Shown: in pieces, positions 34,183-35,681 of the stretch
Position numbering within the stretch: the first letter of the stretch is position 1
Layout: each line of letters begins with the position of its first letter
From: a bacterium
GTDB taxonomy: Bacteria; BMS3Abin14
NCBI GenBank assembly: GCA_029210965.1
Contig: JARGFZ010000009.1
Span: 57,907 to 93,587 of the forward strand
Direction of reading: 5' to 3'
Length of the DNA stretch: 35,681 nucleotides
The notes under the pieces: generated by a model
Database searches by the model: none
What the model was told of the DNA's origin: nothing
The model's input: only the letters and a program-made list of their open reading frames with translations
Made by a program: the position numbers and the translations under genes

Positions 34183-34316
34183 GCTTCTCCCTCACCTGAA
34201 TGGTTGAGTCTCTCTGACCGTGACCAAAGCTTGCTTTTGTCCCGAGCAGAGAGACTCAACAGTCTGATTTCGGAGAAATCCCTGTCCTTGCCGGGACAGG
34301 TCAGGTGAGGGGAAGC
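34183..34316. other. Predicted four-way-junction structure, unit 1 (again at 34942-35075)
   Basis: An outer stem (34183-34199 with 34301-34316, including CCTCACCTGA/TCAGGTGAGG) encloses three hairpins: GTTGAGTCTCTCT/AGAGAGACTCAAC (34203-34215 and 34248-34260), GATTTC-GGA-GAAATC (34266-34280), and CCTGTCC/GGACAGG (34281-34287 and 34294-34300). The last two hairpins and the outer stem follow one another without a gap. Drawn by eye; it may act as RNA or as DNA. Confidence 0.7.
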
Positions 34317-34360
34317 AAAGAAGACTTCCTTTGTTATTTCTTAGGGTCTTGGCGTCTTGA

Positions 34361-34387
34361 GCTCATCCTGCCTATAGCAGGATGAGC
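34361..34387 (-). terminator. Hairpin after the first GxxExxY gene (again at 35120-35146)
   Basis: Perfect 11-bp stem GCTCATCCTGC-CTATA-GCAGGATGAGC, 14 bp after the gene's stop codon on the minus strand. There is no T run, so termination is uncertain; it may stabilise the mRNA end. Confidence 0.5.
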
Positions 34388-34400
34388 GGGCGAGAGGCTT

Positions 34401-34781
34401 TTAAAGTCCGTTGACGATCCTCGTGATTCCGTTCTTGATCAGGCTTTCTCCGAAGTTGATCAAAAGTCCCAGCTTCATTCCTGACAGACGAAGGTAAGTA
34501 AGCAGCTGTCTCTTGTGGGCGTCAGTCGCATGGTCGATCGATTTGAGTTCGACAAGCAGTATGTTGTCGACGACAAGGTCGGCGCGAAATCCCGTATCGA
34601 AGATCCTGCCATCGTACTTGATCGGCATCAGAACCTGGGTTTCTACCGGGATGTCCCTGTTCCGTAATTCATAGATCAATATCTTTTCGTAGGCTGATTC
34701 AAGCAGCCCAGGCCCCAGTTTGCAGTGAATCTGAAATGCAGCGTCCACTACCTCCTTTGATAGTGCGTTGTGTACTTCCAT
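34401..34781 (-). CDS. GxxExxY protein, PD-(D/E)XK nuclease-like (unit 1)
   Basis: 126 residues. The family signature is G25-LLES-A-Y31 in a conserved N-terminal helix. A nuclease-like core follows: D68 and D72 (FRADLVVD) then E78-L-K80 (VELK), the D...ExK pattern of PD-(D/E)XK enzymes. GGGAGG lies 6-7 nt before the ATG. It is carried in a 759-bp repeated unit with a four-way-junction structure downstream. The true role of the family is not known to me; the repeated setting suggests a mobile or selfish element. Confidence 0.9.
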   Translation of the reverse strand: MEVHNALSKEVVDAAFQIHCKLGPGLLESAYEKILIYELRNRDIPVETQVLMPIKYDGRIFDTGFRADLVVDNILLVELKSIDHATDAHKRQLLTYLRLSGMKLGLLINFGESLIKNGITRIVNGL

Positions 34782-34941
34782 TGTTCACCTCCCTTCGAAT
34801 GTTATTTTCCAGGTTCAAAATCCGTGCCATGGCATTACAGGGCTTGCCTCTCGCAGAGGCGTCCCTCGACGTGTTTCACTTGCTCGGGACCGTGAGCCTG
34901 TCGAACGGCAAAGCGGCAAAGTAGAGCGCTAAAAAGGAACG

Positions 34942-35075
34942 GCTTCTCCCTCACCTGAATGGTTGAGTCTCTCTGACCGTGACCAAAGCTTGCTTTTGTC
35001 CCGAGCAGAGAAACTCAACAGTCTGATTTCGGAGAAATCCCTGTCCTTGCCGGGACAGGTCAGGTGAGGGGAAGC
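34942..35075. other. Predicted four-way-junction structure, unit 2
   Basis: Same structure as 34183-34316, shifted by 759 bp. The only change I found (A at 35012) turns a C-G pair of the first hairpin into a C-A mismatch. Confidence 0.7.
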
Positions 35076-35159
35076 AAAGAAGACTTCCTTTGTTATTTCT
35101 TAGGGTCTTGGCGTCTTGAGCTCATCCTGCCTATAGCAGGATGAGCGGGCGAGAGGCTT

Positions 35160-35540
35160 TTAAAGTCCGTTGACGATCCTCGTGATTCCGTTCTTGATCA
35201 GGCTTTCTCCGAAGTTGATCAAAAGTCCCAGCTTCATTCCTGACAGACGAAGGTAAGTAAGCAGCTGTCTCTTGTGGGCGTCAGTCGCATGGTCGATCGA
35301 TTTGAGTTCGACAAGCAGTATGTTGTCGACGACAAGGTCGGCGCGAAATCCCGTATCGAAGATCCTGCCATCGTACTTGATCGGCATCAGAACCTGGGTT
35401 TCTACCGGGATGTCCCTGTTCCGTAATTCATAGATCAATATCTTTTCGTAGGCTGATTCAAGCAGCCCAGGCCCCAGTTTGCAGTGAATCTGAAATGCAG
35501 CGTCCACTACCTCCTTTGATAGTGCGTTGTGTACTTCCAT
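35160..35540 (-). CDS. GxxExxY protein, PD-(D/E)XK nuclease-like (unit 2)
   Basis: Identical in protein sequence to the gene at 34401-34781, with the same strong ribosome binding site and the same hairpin after the stop. Two identical intact copies argue that the gene is still under selection or that the duplication is very recent. A further copy may lie beyond the window, because a third unit begins at 35605. Confidence 0.9.
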   Translation of the reverse strand: MEVHNALSKEVVDAAFQIHCKLGPGLLESAYEKILIYELRNRDIPVETQVLMPIKYDGRIFDTGFRADLVVDNILLVELKSIDHATDAHKRQLLTYLRLSGMKLGLLINFGESLIKNGITRIVNGL

Positions 35541-35681
35541 TGTTCACCTCCCTTCGAATGTTATTTTCCAGGTTCAAAATCCGTGCCATGGCATTACAGG
35601 GCTTGCCTCTCGCAGAGGCGTCCCTCGACGTGTTTCACTTGCTCGGGACCGTGAGCCTGTCGAACGGCAAAGCGGCAAAGT

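Larger units (their letters stand above)
34087..35681. repeat. 759-bp tandem repeat, at least 2.1 units
   Basis: Units at 34087-34845, 34846-35604 and 35605 to the window end. I found one difference between the first two (G at 34253, A at 35012). Each starts with a perfect hairpin GCCTCT-CGC-AGAGGC and holds a structured region, a second hairpin and one gene on the minus strand. Each unit also carries the GTCGAGGGA/GCTCGGGACC repeat related to 16898. Near-identity implies recent duplication or an assembly effect. Confidence 0.96.

Noticed and set aside
34087-35681. CRISPR-like or phage-integration repeat
   Set aside because: The repeat units are 759 bp and contain a gene; there is no integrase or attachment-site pattern in view.

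Overview
The gene content suggests a Gram-negative bacterium of the Deltaproteobacteria/Desulfobacterota type, probably from an environmental genome. The minus-strand order of a radical SAM protein fused to DUF2344, RNase G (rng) and ribosomal protein L21 (rplU) is, to my knowledge, typical of that group. LolA-like, outer-membrane barrel and ChaN-like proteins imply two membranes. This assignment is an inference, since no rRNA or long taxonomic marker is present.

Layout. 1-10 kb is mostly minus-strand housekeeping: rplU, rng, an IS630 element, the radical SAM/DUF2344 protein, a CbiR-like TIM barrel overlapping a K+ channel with an RCK domain, an FmdB zinc ribbon and a PHP phosphoesterase. 10-16.5 kb holds a Ser/Thr kinase with PEGA domains, an SsuBC/TauBC-like ABC importer pair without a binding protein, gdhA and a ChaN-like protein. 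17-22.5 kb is a plus-strand cluster of a LolA-like periplasmic protein, two FtsX-type permeases, a LolD-type ATPase and a putative outer-membrane barrel. I read this as an envelope lipid or lipoprotein export route. 22.7-24.5 kb encodes a sensor kinase with a GAF domain and an altered H-box, plus a small membrane partner.

From 24.5 kb the window looks like decaying accessory DNA. It holds a small CxxCxGxG protein, a YkgJ-family Cys-cluster protein, a broken ABC exporter with three lesions, tRNA-Ala(CGC) with its own promoter and terminator, and a GIY-YIG remnant. A truncated SMC/ABC-type ATPase abuts two IS3-family elements, the second inserted into the first. Next come an ECF-like sigma factor with a soluble double-zinc-finger anti-sigma candidate. 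The window ends in a 759-bp tandem repeat, each unit carrying a GxxExxY (PD-(D/E)XK-like) nuclease gene and a predicted four-way-junction structure.

The intergenic DNA is the most unusual part. At least six copies (1, 6.7, 16.7, 25.1, 28.2 and 31.9 kb) of a roughly 150-bp element made of consecutive hairpins lie between genes. The two complete copies have 12-bp terminal inverted repeats, and the stems differ between copies by compensating changes. Spacers are also full of 7-bp tandem repeats, three of them essentially perfect arrays (8 to 12 units) and many degenerate. Other short palindromic repeats occur more than once. These repeat families and the nuclease/four-way-junction unit are the best candidates for something undescribed.
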